A stretch of DNA of 64,000 bases, taken from Cardinalis cardinalis. Lineage: Eukaryota > Chordata > Aves > Passeriformes > Cardinalidae. This document shows, one piece after another, positions 63,270 to 64,000 of this stretch. The stretch's first letter is position 1; every line of letters begins with the position of its first letter. Location of the stretch: contig JACDOX010000004.1 of the NCBI GenBank assembly GCA_014549065.1, positions 14,479,662 through 14,543,661 on the forward strand, read 5' to 3'. The position numbers and the translations under genes were made by a program. Below the pieces are notes generated by a model. The model made no database searches, had not been told where the DNA came from, and saw nothing but the letters and a program-made list of their open reading frames with translations.

Positions 63270-63410
63270 AGAACACAGTCAAGCGTTTTATTGTTTATAC
63301 TCATTTTCATTTACACATAAGAGGAACAATCAATGCAGTTCTATCACAGCAGGTGGACCATATCCTGAAACTCTGCTGAATACGCACAGACCTGTCTTAA
63401 GGTCCAATCA

Positions 63411-63482
63411 GGAGAAAAAAGGAAAAAAAGAACAAAACAAAAAAAGAAAAACTAAAAAAACATAGGGGGGAAGTAGGGAGGC
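63411..63482. repeat. A-rich/purine low-complexity tract
   Basis: Mostly A with scattered G, including CATAGGGGGGAAGTAGGGAG near its right end. It is simple sequence with no gene. Confidence 0.85.
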
Positions 63483-63734
63483 AAGAAATTTCACTAACAT
63501 CAGTTAATTAATGATTCATGGGTATTTATTTTGCAGGTGAAATAACTCTTCCGAAAGAGCAAACTGCTTCACTTCTTTACAAAATACACTAAATAATGTT
63601 AAGTACTTAGAGAATTCTAAATTTCGCAGTGGTTCATGCGGTAAGGGTGTGCAACTGACACAAAATGGAAAACATGGTTACAGCATCAAACTGCTACTCC
63701 TATTCCCAGCTGGTTTATGGAAAAGGTCATTGGG

Positions 63735-63772
63735 CTTCTTGATTTCTGCTCTTATGGAGTAAAATCAAGAAG
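63735..63772. other. Inverted repeat, 11-bp arms
   Basis: CTTCTTGATTT (63735-63745) and AAATCAAGAAG (63762-63772) are perfect reverse complements with a 16-base loop. It is a modest stem-loop within the possible 3' UTR, and a candidate RNA structure if that UTR is real. Confidence 0.75.
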
Positions 63773-64000
63773 TATTTCCTTTTTAAAGGCAACTATGAGG
63801 ACAGACTACAGATATGCAGTGCAGTTGAACAGGTCTACAACTCTTGTTTCTAGAGCATTTTCATTTACTATTGTTTTGAAATACAAATAATAAAACTTTT
63901 GCACACTGTCACTTCTCACACATGTTCAGCTGAAGGAGTCATTTACAGAATTTACTCTGATGCTCCTATTTTAAATTTGAGTTTGTCTCCTCTTGGCCTC

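Larger units (their letters stand above)
63270..64000 (-). other. Possible 3' end and 3' UTR of a minus-strand gene
   Basis: Read on the minus strand from the window edge, 63999-63955 is open for 15 codons as RPRGDKLKFKIGASE, with TAA at 63954-63952. The next ~700 bases are AT-rich, unique-looking sequence. AATAAA signals (minus) lie at 63530-63525 and 63292-63287, the latter followed by a TGACTGTGTTC-type G/T-rich element. This is the layout of a last exon and 3' UTR of a gene that continues to the right of the window. An opposite-strand AATAAA lies at 63889-63894. I do not recognise the C-terminus, and 15 codons is too little to prove coding. Confidence 0.2.

Noticed and set aside
1..64000. 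Bacterial-type features: operons, CRISPR arrays, insertion sequences, Shine-Dalgarno sites
   Set aside because: CR1 and avian LTR sequences show this is vertebrate DNA; no direct-repeat/spacer array or operon-like coding was seen.

Overview
The window looks like bird nuclear DNA, AT-rich and almost free of genes. The evidence is a set of CR1 (chicken repeat 1) LINE fragments, several with the diagnostic CR1 3' tail built from ATTCT(A/G)TG-like units, and one solo LTR of the kind I associate with avian ERVL elements. One CR1 copy (about 6228-6662) has the tail I associate with neoavian, including songbird, CR1 families. Bird is a firm call; songbird is only a lean. The sequence also carries well over 100 isolated single-base Ns besides one true 355-base gap, which suggests that heterozygous or ambiguous positions were masked during assembly.

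Layout. The left part (1-26 kb) holds seven recognisable CR1 pieces: plus-strand copies near 0.8, 1.7, 2.7, 6.2 and an old one at 13.7-14.9 kb, and minus-strand copies near 21.4 and 25.7 kb. It also holds a (TA)n tract at 10.9 kb, a strong short-loop hairpin at 12.5 kb, and a TTCC/CCCTT satellite-like tract broken by the assembly gap at 18.2-18.7 kb. The middle and right parts (26-64 kb) have no CR1 that I can recognise. They contain one solo LTR (38.6-39.0 kb), a roughly 1 kb C+T-rich stretch (48.5-49.5 kb), and a TG/TA-rich block (58.2-58.8 kb).

Genes. I cannot identify any protein-coding gene, tRNA, rRNA or known ncRNA. The open frames are short, overlap on both strands and mostly behave like chance frames in intergenic or intronic DNA. 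A few places have exon-like signals and are listed as weak candidates: 28110-28254 (+), 32985-33062 (-), 43037-43208 (+), 55208-55270 (+) and 56726-57022 (+), plus a 125-147 codon minus-strand frame at 12710-13153 with a signal-peptide-like start. At the right edge, the minus strand could carry the last 15 codons and 3' UTR of a gene whose body lies beyond the window (63270-64000). None of these is established.

I did not find a convincing novel biological system. The most useful leads are the symmetric 78-bp candidate exon, the possible 3' gene end at the right edge, the 12.5 kb hairpin, and the contrast between the CR1-rich left part and the CR1-free right 38 kb.
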